From: Pseudomonas grandcourensis
Lineage (GTDB): Bacteria; Pseudomonadota; Gammaproteobacteria; Pseudomonadales; Pseudomonadaceae
DNA length: 64,000 nucleotides
Assembly: GCF_039909015.1 (NCBI RefSeq)
Contig: NZ_CP150919.1
Span: 4,378,501-4,442,500, forward strand
Reading direction: 5' to 3'
Shown: positions 23,993-32,943 of the stretch, piece after piece
How positions within the stretch are numbered: the first letter of the stretch is position 1
How the letters are laid out: every line of letters starts with the position of its first letter
Program-made: the position numbers and the translations under genes
The notes under the pieces: model-generated
Told to the model about the DNA's origin: nothing
The model's input: only the letters and a program-made list of their open reading frames with translations
The model's database searches: none

Positions 23993-25011
23993 GCAATGCC
24001 GCAAACACTCCGACTTCGACTGCCGAGCCGATCAAGAAGCGTCTGACTACCTCGGCGATGATCGCCTCCATTGCTTCGGAAGGCCAAGCCACCAAGTCGG
24101 CGCCTTTCGGACATGCATTAGCCGCGCTTGCCGATCAGCGTCAGGACATCGTCGGGCTGTCCGCCGATCTGTCCAAGTACACCGACCTGCACATCTTCGC
24201 CAAGGCCCATCCCGACCGTTTCTATCAAATGGGCATGGCCGAGCAATTGCTGATGAGCGCGGCCGCCGGCATGGCCCGAGAAGGCTTCGTGCCGTTTGCC
24301 ACCACCTACGCGGTGTTCGCTTCGCGCCGTGCCTATGACTTCATCTGCATGGCCATCGCCGAGGAAAACCTCAACGTCAAGATCGTCTGCGGCCTGCCCG
24401 GCCTAACCACCGGTTACGGCCCAAGCCACCAGGCTACGGACGACCTGGCGATCTTCCGCGCCATGCCTAACTTGATGATCGTCGATCCGTGCGATGCACT
24501 CGAAATCGAACAGGCCGTGCCCGCCATCGCCGCGCATCAGGGGCCGGTGTACATGCGTTTGCTGCGCGGCAATGTGCCGCTGGTGCTGGACGAGTACGGC
24601 TACAAGTTCGAGATCGGCAAAGCCAAGACCCTGCGCACCGGTAACGACGTTCTGATCATCTCCACCGGCCTGATGACCATGCGCGCACTGGAAGCCGCCA
24701 AGGCACTGCAAACCGACGGCGTCGATGTCGCCGTGCTGCACGTACCGACGATCAAACCCCTGGATGTGCAAACCATTCTTGCCGAGGCAAGGAAGCCAGG
24801 TCGGCTGGTGGTCACAGCAGAAAACAGTTCGATCATTGGCGGTCTTGGCGAGGCCGTTGCAGGGGTGCTGCTGCGTAACGGAGTGACGCCAACTTTCAGG
24901 CAGATTGCTTTGCCCGACGCGTTCCTTGACGCAGGTGCCCTGCCGACGTTGCATGATCGTTACGGAATCTCAACTCAAGCCGTTTGCGCACAGATTAAAG
25001 GTTGGCTGTAA
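23989..25011 (+). CDS. Transketolase-like enzyme, C-terminal subunit
   Basis: C-terminal half of the split transketolase, 340 residues, holding the pyrimidine-binding and C-terminal domains. The catalytic Glu is in YQMGMAEQLLMSAAAG near residue 80; ATTYAVFASRRAYDFI and GPSHQATDDLA follow, and the last third is the VLHVPTIKPLD domain. A four-base overlap couples it to the N-terminal subunit. It is about 25 residues longer at the N-terminus than many relatives (a low-complexity stretch before TTSAMIASIAS). It ends the unit; a hairpin follows. Confidence 0.88.
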   Translation: MSNAANTPTSTAEPIKKRLTTSAMIASIASEGQATKSAPFGHALAALADQRQDIVGLSADLSKYTDLHIFAKAHPDRFYQMGMAEQLLMSAAAGMAREGFVPFATTYAVFASRRAYDFICMAIAEENLNVKIVCGLPGLTTGYGPSHQATDDLAIFRAMPNLMIVDPCDALEIEQAVPAIAAHQGPVYMRLLRGNVPLVLDEYGYKFEIGKAKTLRTGNDVLIISTGLMTMRALEAAKALQTDGVDVAVLHVPTIKPLDVQTILAEARKPGRLVVTAENSSIIGGLGEAVAGVLLRNGVTPTFRQIALPDAFLDAGALPTLHDRYGISTQAVCAQIKGWL

Positions 25012-25023
25012 CCGCACTCCAAA

Positions 25024-25043
25024 GGCACCTGCCCCCAGGTGCC
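25024..25043. other. Hairpin between transketolase and esterase genes
   Basis: Perfect eight-base arms GGCACCTG / CAGGTGCC around a four-base loop lie 13 bases after the transketolase stop, in the gap between convergent genes. No T-run follows, so it is at best a weak terminator on either strand. Confidence 0.5.
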
Positions 25044-25135
25044 GTTCAACTCGATGCAAGTTAGTAAACTTCCTCAGCCTCTAACGTCATGACTATGAAA
25101 CCAGACGGGCTTCCTGATTCGGTAGCTCAAAGCAA

Positions 25136-26044
25136 TCACCTGCAACGAGAGTCAACCGCCAACGCCCCTTGCCGTACCAGCACCCCGTTTATGAAATTGA
25201 CGGCAGCGGCGAGCGCCTCACGCCCCTCGGAGAGCACCGGCGCATATGCCTGCCAGACATGAAACATACCGGGCCATACCTCCAGCCTGGTGTCCACGCC
25301 CGCTGATCCAGCGTTTCTCGCCAGACGTACTGCATCATCAAGAAGGATTTCACACTCCCCCACTTGAATCATCATTGGCGGCACCCCCTGCAGGTCAGCC
25401 TCCAAGATAGCAGTCTCGACCTGATCTCCCAGGTAGGCGTCAGCACTGGCTTGCAACTTCTGAGGTGTAAGAAAGCAGTCCACTGCAATCTTGGTATGGA
25501 TGCTTTCTCCGGTAAGAGCCAGATCCAGCCAAGGAGAAAACAGCACCACGCAACCTGGCATTTCCATTCCCATGGTCCTGGCGTGAATCAGGGCGGCCAT
25601 GATCAAATGGCCTCCCGCCGAATCCCCCACCAATGCAATATCGTTTGCTCCTTCGCAATTAGCGAGTAACGCCGCATACGCAGTCAGAACATCTTGCTGT
25701 GCAGCAGGGTATGCATGTTCAGGTGTCAGTCGATAATCAACCACGTAAGCCGTGGAAGATGTACCGGCAGCAAGCGTGCCGGCGATTCCCTCAAAACCTT
25801 CAGCGCTGCCCACCATGAAACCACCACCGTGGACATAGAGCAAAGAGCGCTGGGAATCCACACAGGTTAACTTCCGCACAGGAACTCCACCGAGTGTCGA
25901 CGCCGTGGAGCTGCAATCAGGCGGAGGCGAAAAACGCTTGCACAAGTGGTCAAAACCTATACGAGCCTGCTGCAGCGACCCAGGAGGATTTTCTCTTCGA
26001 GAGAGCAGTTCATTACGAATAGCATTCAGTTCACAACTACTCAT
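25136..26044 (-). CDS. Alpha/beta hydrolase, hormone-sensitive-lipase-like esterase
   Basis: Cytoplasmic esterase of 302 residues. The oxyanion motif YVHGGGFMVGS is near residue 72, the nucleophile elbow GDSAGG near residue 142, and the C-terminal catalytic His is in WPGMFHVWQAY near residue 265. It is the last gene of the Rieske oxygenase operon, 37 bases after the reductase stop. It may release an acyl group from an aromatic ester before or after the demethylase step. Confidence 0.87.
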   Translation of the reverse strand: MSSCELNAIRNELLSRRENPPGSLQQARIGFDHLCKRFSPPPDCSSTASTLGGVPVRKLTCVDSQRSLLYVHGGGFMVGSAEGFEGIAGTLAAGTSSTAYVVDYRLTPEHAYPAAQQDVLTAYAALLANCEGANDIALVGDSAGGHLIMAALIHARTMGMEMPGCVVLFSPWLDLALTGESIHTKIAVDCFLTPQKLQASADAYLGDQVETAILEADLQGVPPMMIQVGECEILLDDAVRLARNAGSAGVDTRLEVWPGMFHVWQAYAPVLSEGREALAAAVNFINGVLVRQGALAVDSRCR

Positions 26045-26081
26045 TCTTGCCTACCAATCAAAGAGTGACGTGGAGTGTCAG

Positions 26082-27038
26082 TCAGATATCAAGCACCAGC
26101 CTTGATGACTTGGCACGTGAAACACACTGCAGAATGACCGCATTGGAAGCACGCTCCTCATCGCTGAGGACATAGTCCCTATGATCAACTTCACCCGCTA
26201 GCACCCGGCACTCACAGGTACGGCAAAGGCCCTCCCGGCAGGAATAAGGCACCATTATCCCCACCTCTTCGAGTGCATCTAGAAGGCTGGTATCAGCTGG
26301 CACGGTTAACTCCATGCCACTGCGAGCAAGTTCCACTACGAAGCTTTTGTTCTGTTCCTTTTCAGGTGCATTCGACTCAGGTGCACTAAACAACTCGAAA
26401 TGCACCTGGCCGGAAGGCAGGTAAGCCTGTGCGGCATCCCGTACCGCATTCATGAGCGGTGACGGCCCACAGCAATAGAGGTGGTCCGTTGCCTTTGCTT
26501 GTCGAGTAAACGCCTGCAGATCGGGACGACCGGCCATTTCGTCATCCGAGTGAAATACTAATTTTCCGCCACGAGGAAGATGCTCGATGTAAGCAGCCCG
26601 GGACCGGGATCGGACGCAATAGAGAAGTTGCCATGGTTTGTCATTCGCATCGCACCAACGAATCATGCTAAGAATCGGCGTAATGCCGATACCGCCGGCG
26701 ATAAATAAATAGGTGCTTGCGTCGTGTGCCAGCGGAAAGTTATTGCGAACCGCGCTAATTTCGAGCAGGTCGCCAACTCGCAGATGTGCATGAATGAACG
26801 CTGAGCCACCCCGTGACGGCTCAGACAATCCGACCCCAATTGAGTAGCTTCCGTCCGAAGGATCGTACCGGTGAACGGAGTACTGCCTGATCAGACCATT
26901 TGGCAGGCGAACATCAATGTGCGAGCCCGCGTCGGCCACAGGAAGAGGTTGACAGTCCAAGGCCAGCAAGCGGATATCCATAATGGCGTCAGCAGCTTTC
27001 ACGATCGCCATCACTCGAACGCGGTTCCAGTCGCTCAT
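26082..27038 (-). CDS. Rieske oxygenase reductase, VanB-like
   Basis: Electron-transfer flavoprotein of 318 residues, layout FMN/FNR domain, NAD domain, then C-terminal plant-type [2Fe-2S] ferredoxin. Visible marks: RQYSVHRYDPSDG (flavin), AGGIGITPILSM near residue 115 (NAD), CCGPSPLM near residue 196, and the cluster C-x4-C-x2-C in SCREGLCRTC near residue 271 with the fourth Cys in ILQCVSRA. One base separates it from the oxygenase gene, so the pair is coupled. Confidence 0.9.
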   Translation of the reverse strand: MSDWNRVRVMAIVKAADAIMDIRLLALDCQPLPVADAGSHIDVRLPNGLIRQYSVHRYDPSDGSYSIGVGLSEPSRGGSAFIHAHLRVGDLLEISAVRNNFPLAHDASTYLFIAGGIGITPILSMIRWCDANDKPWQLLYCVRSRSRAAYIEHLPRGGKLVFHSDDEMAGRPDLQAFTRQAKATDHLYCCGPSPLMNAVRDAAQAYLPSGQVHFELFSAPESNAPEKEQNKSFVVELARSGMELTVPADTSLLDALEEVGIMVPYSCREGLCRTCECRVLAGEVDHRDYVLSDEERASNAVILQCVSRAKSSRLVLDI

Positions 27039-27039
27039 C

Positions 27040-28092
27040 TCAGACCTCCTGGATCTTGACGGGATTGCTTATCGCCTGCTCAGCCTTATAAGCATTCGCC
27101 ACCAGCCACCTGAAATACGAAAGAGCAGCATCAGCTCCGATCGGAATCATTTTGAAATCGGAAGTCAACTTCAACATGCGATCTTGCGCATGAATCATAT
27201 CGCTGTCCTCCTGGAACGCTGTGACGACCTGGTTGTGGATTGCCAGCGTCACCTCGGGGTCATCAATGGCGAAATTATGAGGCTGCGAAAAGAAGTAGTG
27301 CGTGGATTCGTCCGTTTCCGGAGTCAGTGCCTGAGTGCTACGGAACTCTGCCGCATTGACGCGATTTCCCGCCTTGGCATTTTGCCCACTGGGCTGCATT
27401 CCCGAATCCATCAGGAAGATGCTCGGCAGCAGGAAGTCATAGATATTCCAACGATCGACAGACCCCGGATAATTTTTGACTTTCTGCACAAAAGGTGCGG
27501 GCTTGATTCCTTCACCCCAACGCGTTACTCGCACGCCGTTTTCCAGCTTTTCGACCGTAGGTATGCAGGCCGCATACGCCTCGTCACCGCCCAGCGTGTT
27601 CGGATGAACGTAGGGCAAATGTGCGAGGTCAAGCAGGTTGTCAGCGATCAGCAGGTAGTTGGTGGTGTAATAGGTGTAACCCTCCAGGCTTCGCCACTCG
27701 GGGTCATCCAGCCAATGTGTATCAGGGATCAGGGACGGATCCGCCAGGCTGGCATCACCCACCCAGATCCAGATCCACTTGTGCTTCTCTACAATTGGGA
27801 ATGTGCGCACCTTAGCCTGCGGAGGAATGCGCTCTTGTCCGGGTATTTCGACGCAGCGCCCCACCGTATCAAATAGGAGACCATGGTACATGCACCGAAG
27901 CTGATCGCCTTCTAGGCGCCCTTTCGACAGTGGAGCGCCTCGGTGACAGCAACGGTCTTCGAAAGCCACCACTTTTCCGTTGGTATCACGCCATAGCACC
28001 ACTGGCACGTTGAGAATCGTTCTTGCGAGAAGTTTATCGACCGGGATCTCACTCGACCAAGCAGCTACATACCAAGCGTTACGAAGGAGCAT
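27040..28092 (-). CDS. Rieske-type aromatic O-demethylase/oxygenase, VanA-like
   Basis: Oxygenase subunit of 350 residues. The Rieske cluster is C-x-H ... C-x2-H (RCCHRGAPL and CMYHGLLFD, residues ~47-68). The mononuclear iron site is in DNLLDLAHLPYVH near residue 152-164. The length and the N-terminus NAWYVAAWSSEI agree with VanA (vanillate O-demethylase) but identity looks moderate, so a different methoxylated aromatic, or even an N-demethylation, is possible. The leader carries an extended A-rich Crc-like motif. A divergent LysR gene and a 16-base palindrome lie upstream. Confidence 0.88.
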   Translation of the reverse strand: MLLRNAWYVAAWSSEIPVDKLLARTILNVPVVLWRDTNGKVVAFEDRCCHRGAPLSKGRLEGDQLRCMYHGLLFDTVGRCVEIPGQERIPPQAKVRTFPIVEKHKWIWIWVGDASLADPSLIPDTHWLDDPEWRSLEGYTYYTTNYLLIADNLLDLAHLPYVHPNTLGGDEAYAACIPTVEKLENGVRVTRWGEGIKPAPFVQKVKNYPGSVDRWNIYDFLLPSIFLMDSGMQPSGQNAKAGNRVNAAEFRSTQALTPETDESTHYFFSQPHNFAIDDPEVTLAIHNQVVTAFQEDSDMIHAQDRMLKLTSDFKMIPIGADAALSYFRWLVANAYKAEQAISNPVKIQEV

Positions 28093-28106
28093 GACGTCGA
28101 CCTCAT

Positions 28107-28117
28107 TTCTTGTTTTT
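28107..28117 (-). promoter_or_regulatory. Extended Crc/Hfq-like motif in the VanA-like leader
   Basis: On the minus strand the leader reads AAAAACAAGAA, four AA steps at three-base spacing, 14 bases before the ATG. This is the best AAnAAnAA match I noticed in the window. Confidence 0.5.
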
Positions 28118-28159
28118 GGTGTTGAAATTATCTTGCTGACGCCATGCTAGCGGTGGATC

Positions 28160-28175
28160 ATCTATGCGCATAGAT
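28160..28175. promoter_or_regulatory. 16-base perfect palindrome, LysR-type operator
   Basis: ATCTATGCGCATAGAT is perfectly palindromic and contains a T-N11-A box. It lies 68 bases upstream of the VanA-like start and just before the LysR gene, where a shared autoregulatory and activating site of a NodD-like regulator is expected. Confidence 0.65.
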
Positions 28176-28194
28176 CATGGAGCTAATACAGAAT

Positions 28195-29109
28195 ATGCGC
28201 AGTACTCATGGTAAAAAATTCGATTTGAATCTCTTGCTAGCGTTCGATGCGCTTCTGAAAGAGCGCAATGTATCTCGAGCAGGAGAGCATCTTGGTTTGA
28301 CGCAGAGCGCCATGAGCCATGCACTACGACGTCTCCGGGAGTTTTATGAAGACCCCCTCTTCGTCCGTATTGGCGATGCGATGAAGCCGACGCCTTTCGC
28401 AGAGGAGATGGGGGATTCAGTTCTGGAGATCGTATCCGCCGTACAGCACAGGCTGTTGGCGCAGGCCAGTTTCAGCCCTATGTCTTCCACCAGGGTCTTC
28501 AGCCTTTGTATGACGGATATGGGCGAGTTGGTATTTTTGCCCCGGCTGATTTCAGAACTTCAGAAGGTGGCCCCTCATTGCCGAATACGAACATCGCAAC
28601 TACCCACCGAGCATATAGCTAACTCACTGGAGAGAGGTGATACAGACCTGGCTATAGGGTCACACTACATCCAGGACCCTAACCTTTTTCAACAAGAACT
28701 GTTTAAACACTCTTTTTGCTCTATCGTCAGTACCATGTACCCTGGTAACGAAGTAGACCTTGAACAATTCCTGAGCATGAAACATGTTTCCGTCGTTCTG
28801 TCAGACAGTAGTACACGCTACGACCAGTTTATCGACGAATTGGGGCATCAACGAGAAATTTACCTTACAACCCCACACTTTATAACGGTCCCGATGATAC
28901 TGGAGAAAAACCCGAATCTAATCGCAACCGTGCCCGGTGACCTGGGGCAAACATTCCGACGCTACAATGCGGTCAAGGTAATTAAAACCCCGATCAAGTC
29001 CCCCAGCTTGCACCTGCGACAGTATTGGCACCCGCGCCATCATCATGACCCCGGAAATATATGGCTTCGCCAGTTGGTCAAGCTTCTTTTCGACAAGTAT
29101 ATGAGTTGA
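28195..29109 (+). CDS. LysR-type regulator (NodD/NahR-like)
   Basis: Regulator of 304 residues with the N-terminus FDLNLLLAFDALLKERNVSRAGEHLGLTQSAMSHALRRL, typical of the NodD/NahR branch that responds to aromatic compounds. An ATG six codons upstream (28177) abuts the palindrome, so the ATG at 28195 is the better start, with GGAG 12 bases before it. It is divergent from the VanAB-like operon and likely activates it. Codons look more AT-rich than in neighbouring genes. Confidence 0.87.
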   Translation: MRSTHGKKFDLNLLLAFDALLKERNVSRAGEHLGLTQSAMSHALRRLREFYEDPLFVRIGDAMKPTPFAEEMGDSVLEIVSAVQHRLLAQASFSPMSSTRVFSLCMTDMGELVFLPRLISELQKVAPHCRIRTSQLPTEHIANSLERGDTDLAIGSHYIQDPNLFQQELFKHSFCSIVSTMYPGNEVDLEQFLSMKHVSVVLSDSSTRYDQFIDELGHQREIYLTTPHFITVPMILEKNPNLIATVPGDLGQTFRRYNAVKVIKTPIKSPSLHLRQYWHPRHHHDPGNIWLRQLVKLLFDKYMS

Positions 29110-29652
29110 TGGGCGTGATATTGGCGCAACCTAATCATTCCCTCACTTCAATGATTGCGGCAATTTACGAGGATAAACCTACGCTTATTGAATAAGGGAA
29201 ATGATGAAATTTCACCGCTATGATATTAGAATTTATCGCTATCCAAATATGTGAATAGCGATCGTAAACGCTTCCCCTTAGCTAGAAACAGAGCGTCCAC
29301 TCAGCTTTTTGGTGGTGTGTGCTTTCTTTAGGATTCGGCGTGCAGAGGAAGCATAAGACATTAAATATGCCGCCGGCCGTTGCGTGGGAACGCGCGATGA
29401 AAAATCGCTTGCCCCCCGAAAAAATTTCCGAAGAATATCTGGATATATTATGCCGAGGCGTTACCGAAGCATGTACAAGTTCAGCGGATTGATCGGTCGC
29501 ACGCGATCGCCCTTAGCATAGACCTAACGAGACTTGATTCTGTCTTTTCCAGCGTACGTGGCGACAGCGACGTCGCCACCTTCATGGGATCAACCAACTC
29601 GTGCAATTCCACAGCATCTCGGACGTCAGAGTTGTGCGGCTCCCCTTAAAGA
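29110..29652. other. Intergenic region after LysR
   Basis: About 540 bases between convergent genes. There is a 41-codon frame at 29367-29492 (MPPAVAWERAMKNRLPPEKI...), open further upstream without a clear ribosome-binding site, which might be a gene remnant but matches nothing I know. A hairpin with eight-base arms GTGGCGAC / GTCGCCAC stands at 29558-29579, 74 bases beyond the CoA-transferase stop. I see no RNA gene or insertion sequence. Confidence 0.5.
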
Positions 29653-30858
29653 TCAGATCACTCCTCTAGCTTTGAATGCCGAGATCTGTCCATCTGAATA
29701 GCCCAGTTCCTGCAAAACACTGACACTGTGCTCCCCCAAACCCGGCGAGGGTTTTTCTTCGACCATTTCGGTGTAGGGCATATGCACCGGATGCTTGACG
29801 TAGCAGTTTCCCGATTGGGCCGGCACCTCGACAATCATGCCGCGATGTTGCACCTGCGGATCGGCGATTGCCTCGGCGACCGTGTTGATCGGGCTGCAGG
29901 GTACGTCGGCCTCCTGAAGCGACTTCATCCAGTACTCACGGCCGCGCTCTTGTAATCTCGAAGTCATCAAGGACTCCAGATGAGCGTGATTCTGCGCGCG
30001 CAGCGGACCGTCACGCAGCAGCTGATCATCTATCCACTCAGGTCGCTGCATCGCGATGCACATCCGTTGCCACTGCTCTTCGGTATCAACACAGATGGCA
30101 ATCGGTTCGTCGGCGGTAGCGAAAGCCTGGAACGGCGCGATCAGCGCGTGGCGACTGCCCAGACGGCGCGGAAGATCACCCACCTGCAGGAAGCGTGCAA
30201 CAGCGTTTTCCATCATTGCCAGCTGGCAATCGAGCATCGAAATATCGATAAACGCCCCCTTTCCGCCCTCCTGCCCCCTGCCCACCAGCGCTGCCAGCAC
30301 ACCGACGGTGGTGAATAAGCCAGACCCGATATCGCCTAGCGAAATGCCCACGCGTGCAGGTGGTCCGAACTCTTCACCGGTAATGCTCATCATGCCGGAC
30401 ATCGCCTGTGCGACCACGTCAAAAGATGGCAAATGTTTATAAGGGCCATCCTGCCCAAAACCTGAAATTGCGGCGTAAACCAATTGCGGGTTCAACTCAC
30501 TCACGGCTTCATAACCGAACCCCAATCGTTCCATCGCCCCCGCCCGGTTGTTTTCAATGAACACGTCAGCCGTCGTCAGTAACTGGCGAAGAACAGCTTT
30601 GCCCTCCTCCTCTTTCAAGTTCAGCGCGACGCTGCGTTTGTTCCGGTTGACGCTATTGAAGTAGATACTTTCCTCGTCTTTGAACGGCGCAACGCTGCGG
30701 GTGTAGTCCCCGCCTTGCGGCCGCTCAATCTTGATGACATCAGCCCCGAGCATCGCGAGCAGCCAAGTTGAATAAGGCCCTGCCAACATATGAGTCGCAT
30801 CAATTACACGTATACCGCTTAGAGGCCCTTTGTTGGGTATTTCAGATTTAATCGACAT
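29653..30858 (-). CDS. CoA transferase, family III (CaiB/BaiF type)
   Basis: Class III acyl-CoA transferase of 401 residues, activating a carboxylic acid by exchange with an acyl-CoA donor. The family start GPLSGIRVIDATHMLAGPYSTWLLAMLGADVIKIE is complete; the catalytic Asp is expected in the FDVVAQAMSG segment near residue 155-165, and GQDGPY precedes it. It stands 142 bases after the crotonase gene on the same strand. It is the only acid-activating enzyme I see in region 5, since no acyl-CoA synthetase is present. Confidence 0.9.
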   Translation of the reverse strand: MSIKSEIPNKGPLSGIRVIDATHMLAGPYSTWLLAMLGADVIKIERPQGGDYTRSVAPFKDEESIYFNSVNRNKRSVALNLKEEEGKAVLRQLLTTADVFIENNRAGAMERLGFGYEAVSELNPQLVYAAISGFGQDGPYKHLPSFDVVAQAMSGMMSITGEEFGPPARVGISLGDIGSGLFTTVGVLAALVGRGQEGGKGAFIDISMLDCQLAMMENAVARFLQVGDLPRRLGSRHALIAPFQAFATADEPIAICVDTEEQWQRMCIAMQRPEWIDDQLLRDGPLRAQNHAHLESLMTSRLQERGREYWMKSLQEADVPCSPINTVAEAIADPQVQHRGMIVEVPAQSGNCYVKHPVHMPYTEMVEEKPSPGLGEHSVSVLQELGYSDGQISAFKARGVI

Positions 30859-31000
30859 GACTTCACCCTGCCCGGCAACTGAGGTTGCCAGCGAACAAAT
30901 AATATTTAAATTCGAGAAAGCGTCTGTTCATCCAAGCGTCAGAGCTTTCTATTCTCGGAAACGCGACAACATCAGTGTTTCATTACACCGCAAAGTTGTT

Positions 31001-31798
31001 CTAAAGCCCTTTCCACGCTGGTGGACGTTTTTGCTGAAACGCTGCAACGCCTTCACGAAAATCAGCAGAGTGATAGCAACGCAACAACACATCCTCATCC
31101 TCGACACTTGCTACTTGCGCGTCTCGAAGTCGCCGCAACGTAGTTTTGGTGGCCCATAGCGTCAGTGGCGCAAGCTGCACCAAATGCTCCGATACGCGCT
31201 CGGCCGCAGCTTCCAACGCGTCTTCGTCCACCAACTCCCTGAACGCCCCGCTTGCCATAAGCGCCGAGGCGTCCAGCAGACGTGCGCTGAACACCATTTC
31301 TTTTGTCATTGCTGTGCCGAACAAATCGACAAGACGCTGATAGTTCAGGGCGCTGAGGCAGTTGCCAACCGTTCGTGCAATGGGAAATCCAAATCTGGCT
31401 GAACGGCTGATGATGCGCACGTCACAAGCTGCCGCGATAAGTGCCCCCCCACCCACACACGGACCCGCGATGGCGGCAACGGTTGGAAATGTCAGCGCTT
31501 CAAGAGAATGGATGAGCGTTTCACTGTGACCTTCGAGTTCAAGAAACTCAGCTGTCGTTTTCGCATCCTCCAGAGCGCCGAAATCTGCCCCCGCCATGAA
31601 GGAGGGGCGCGCGCCCGTTGCGCCGGTCAGAACCAGCGCCTTGACTGATGCATCGAGTGTCAGCTCTTGAAAAATCCCGGTCAACGCCTCTTCCATTCCA
31701 GGCGACATCGCGTTCAAGGCGTGAGGTCGATTGAAGATGACCCATTCAACACTCCCTCGTCGTAACCGAAAAATTTCGGCGCTCTCTTCGATTTTCAT
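31001..31798 (-). CDS. Crotonase-fold protein (enoyl-CoA hydratase/isomerase family)
   Basis: Crotonase-superfamily enzyme of 265 residues with RPHALNAMSPGMEEAL, the oxyanion-loop MAGADFGAL and GPCVGGGALIAAACDV. Both catalytic Glu positions of true hydratases look changed: GGGCE becomes GGGAL, and the FGxPE segment becomes FGFPIARTVGNCLSA. So it is unlikely to be a simple hydratase; isomerase, hydrolase or another crotonase reaction is more likely. ATG 31798 follows AGGA by seven bases; another ATG at 31819 is less well placed. The neighbouring MaoC gene could supply the hydratase activity instead. Confidence 0.83.
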   Translation of the reverse strand: MKIEESAEIFRLRRGSVEWVIFNRPHALNAMSPGMEEALTGIFQELTLDASVKALVLTGATGARPSFMAGADFGALEDAKTTAEFLELEGHSETLIHSLEALTFPTVAAIAGPCVGGGALIAAACDVRIISRSARFGFPIARTVGNCLSALNYQRLVDLFGTAMTKEMVFSARLLDASALMASGAFRELVDEDALEAAAERVSEHLVQLAPLTLWATKTTLRRLRDAQVASVEDEDVLLRCYHSADFREGVAAFQQKRPPAWKGL

Positions 31799-31863
31799 AG
31801 TTGAATCCTGTCTGGCCATTTAATAAGTGCTCACAGTTCGACGACCGCTGCCGCCATGCTGGT

Positions 31864-32943
31864 TTAACTGTTAACCCGTTCCCCGGATTGCAGCAGGTGG
31901 CAATCCTGTTCTGGCAGATGCAGCAGTACGACCTGCCCCACCCGATAGTCGACCGTGGGGGGCGTAAAGGCGCGCATCGAAAGGCCAGCGCCGATGTCTA
32001 CCAATACGTCGCAGTACTCTCCGAGGTACGCGGTGCGCAGCACCGTACCGGGCAGCACATTGGTCACGCCTGAATTTGGCCCAACGATCCGCACTTTGGA
32101 CGGACGGATACACAGGGTGATCTCTGCACCAGGACCAGCACCACTGCGGTCCATCCCCACCAGTGATTGCTCTCCAAAGCGCAATGTGCCGGCCCCCGTT
32201 AACACGCCCTTGATCACGTTATTGCTGCCAATGAACGCAGCGACGAACGCGTTGGCCGGCAGCTCGAAAATCTCTCTCGGCGAACCCAGTTGTTGCACAC
32301 TGCCTCCATTCATGACCGCCACCTGATTGGCCGTCACCAATGCCTCTCCCTGATCGTGAGTGACGTAGACAGTCGTCAGTCCAAGCAAGTCATGCACTCG
32401 ACGGATTTCGAAGCGCATTTCTTCCCGAAGGTGGGCATCAAGGTTCGACAGCGGTTCGTCGAGCAATAGAATGCTCGGCTCGACAATAAGAGCTCGCGCC
32501 AGCGCCACCCGTTGCTGTTGCCCACCCGACAACTCGGAGGGATAGCGGTCAGCCAAGTGGTCAAGGTGCACAGTCTTCAGGGTTTTAGTGAGCTTTTCTT
32601 CCAGCAAAGCACGCGGCACCTTGCGTATCTGCAAGCCAAACGCCACGTTCTCCGCCACGGTTTTGTGCGGCCACACCGCATAGTTTTGAAAGACCAGCGA
32701 TATATCCCGGCGCTCCGGAGGCACCACGCCCTGCGAGCTGGAAATGACCCGGTCATTGACGCGGATTTCGCCTGCGGTCGGTGCTTCGAAACCGGCTAGC
32801 AACTGCAGTGTGGTTGACTTGCCACATCCGGATGGACCAAGCAACGCCAGCAATGTTCCATCCTCCACAGTCAGGTCAATACCTTTTAGCGCCTGGAACT
32901 GGCCGAAGCTTTTTTGCAAATTACGGATCTGGATCTGGCTCAT
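31864..32943 (-). CDS. ABC importer ATP-binding protein (PotA/FbpC type)
   Basis: ATPase of 359 residues powering the importer encoded upstream. Walker A GPSGCGKST is near residue 36-44, signature LSGGQQQRVALARAL near residue 138, Walker B LLLDEPLSNLD near residue 158, and a C-terminal TOBE-like domain. This layout is that of polyamine, ferric-iron and 2-aminoethylphosphonate importers. Its start overlaps the permease stop by four bases. Confidence 0.92.
   Translation of the reverse strand: MSQIQIRNLQKSFGQFQALKGIDLTVEDGTLLALLGPSGCGKSTTLQLLAGFEAPTAGEIRVNDRVISSSQGVVPPERRDISLVFQNYAVWPHKTVAENVAFGLQIRKVPRALLEEKLTKTLKTVHLDHLADRYPSELSGGQQQRVALARALIVEPSILLLDEPLSNLDAHLREEMRFEIRRVHDLLGLTTVYVTHDQGEALVTANQVAVMNGGSVQQLGSPREIFELPANAFVAAFIGSNNVIKGVLTGAGTLRFGEQSLVGMDRSGAGPGAEITLCIRPSKVRIVGPNSGVTNVLPGTVLRTAYLGEYCDVLVDIGAGLSMRAFTPPTVDYRVGQVVLLHLPEQDCHLLQSGERVNS

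Noticed and set aside
23168..24004. Long open frame antisense to the transketolase N-terminal subunit
   Set aside because: Same reason: the sense strand has conserved TPP-binding motifs, the antisense translation has none.
29367..29492. 41-codon frame MPPAVAWERAMKNRLPPEKI... between LysR and the CoA transferase
   Set aside because: No ribosome-binding site, no homologue I can name. It might be a transposase remnant but I cannot support that, so it is only mentioned in the region description.
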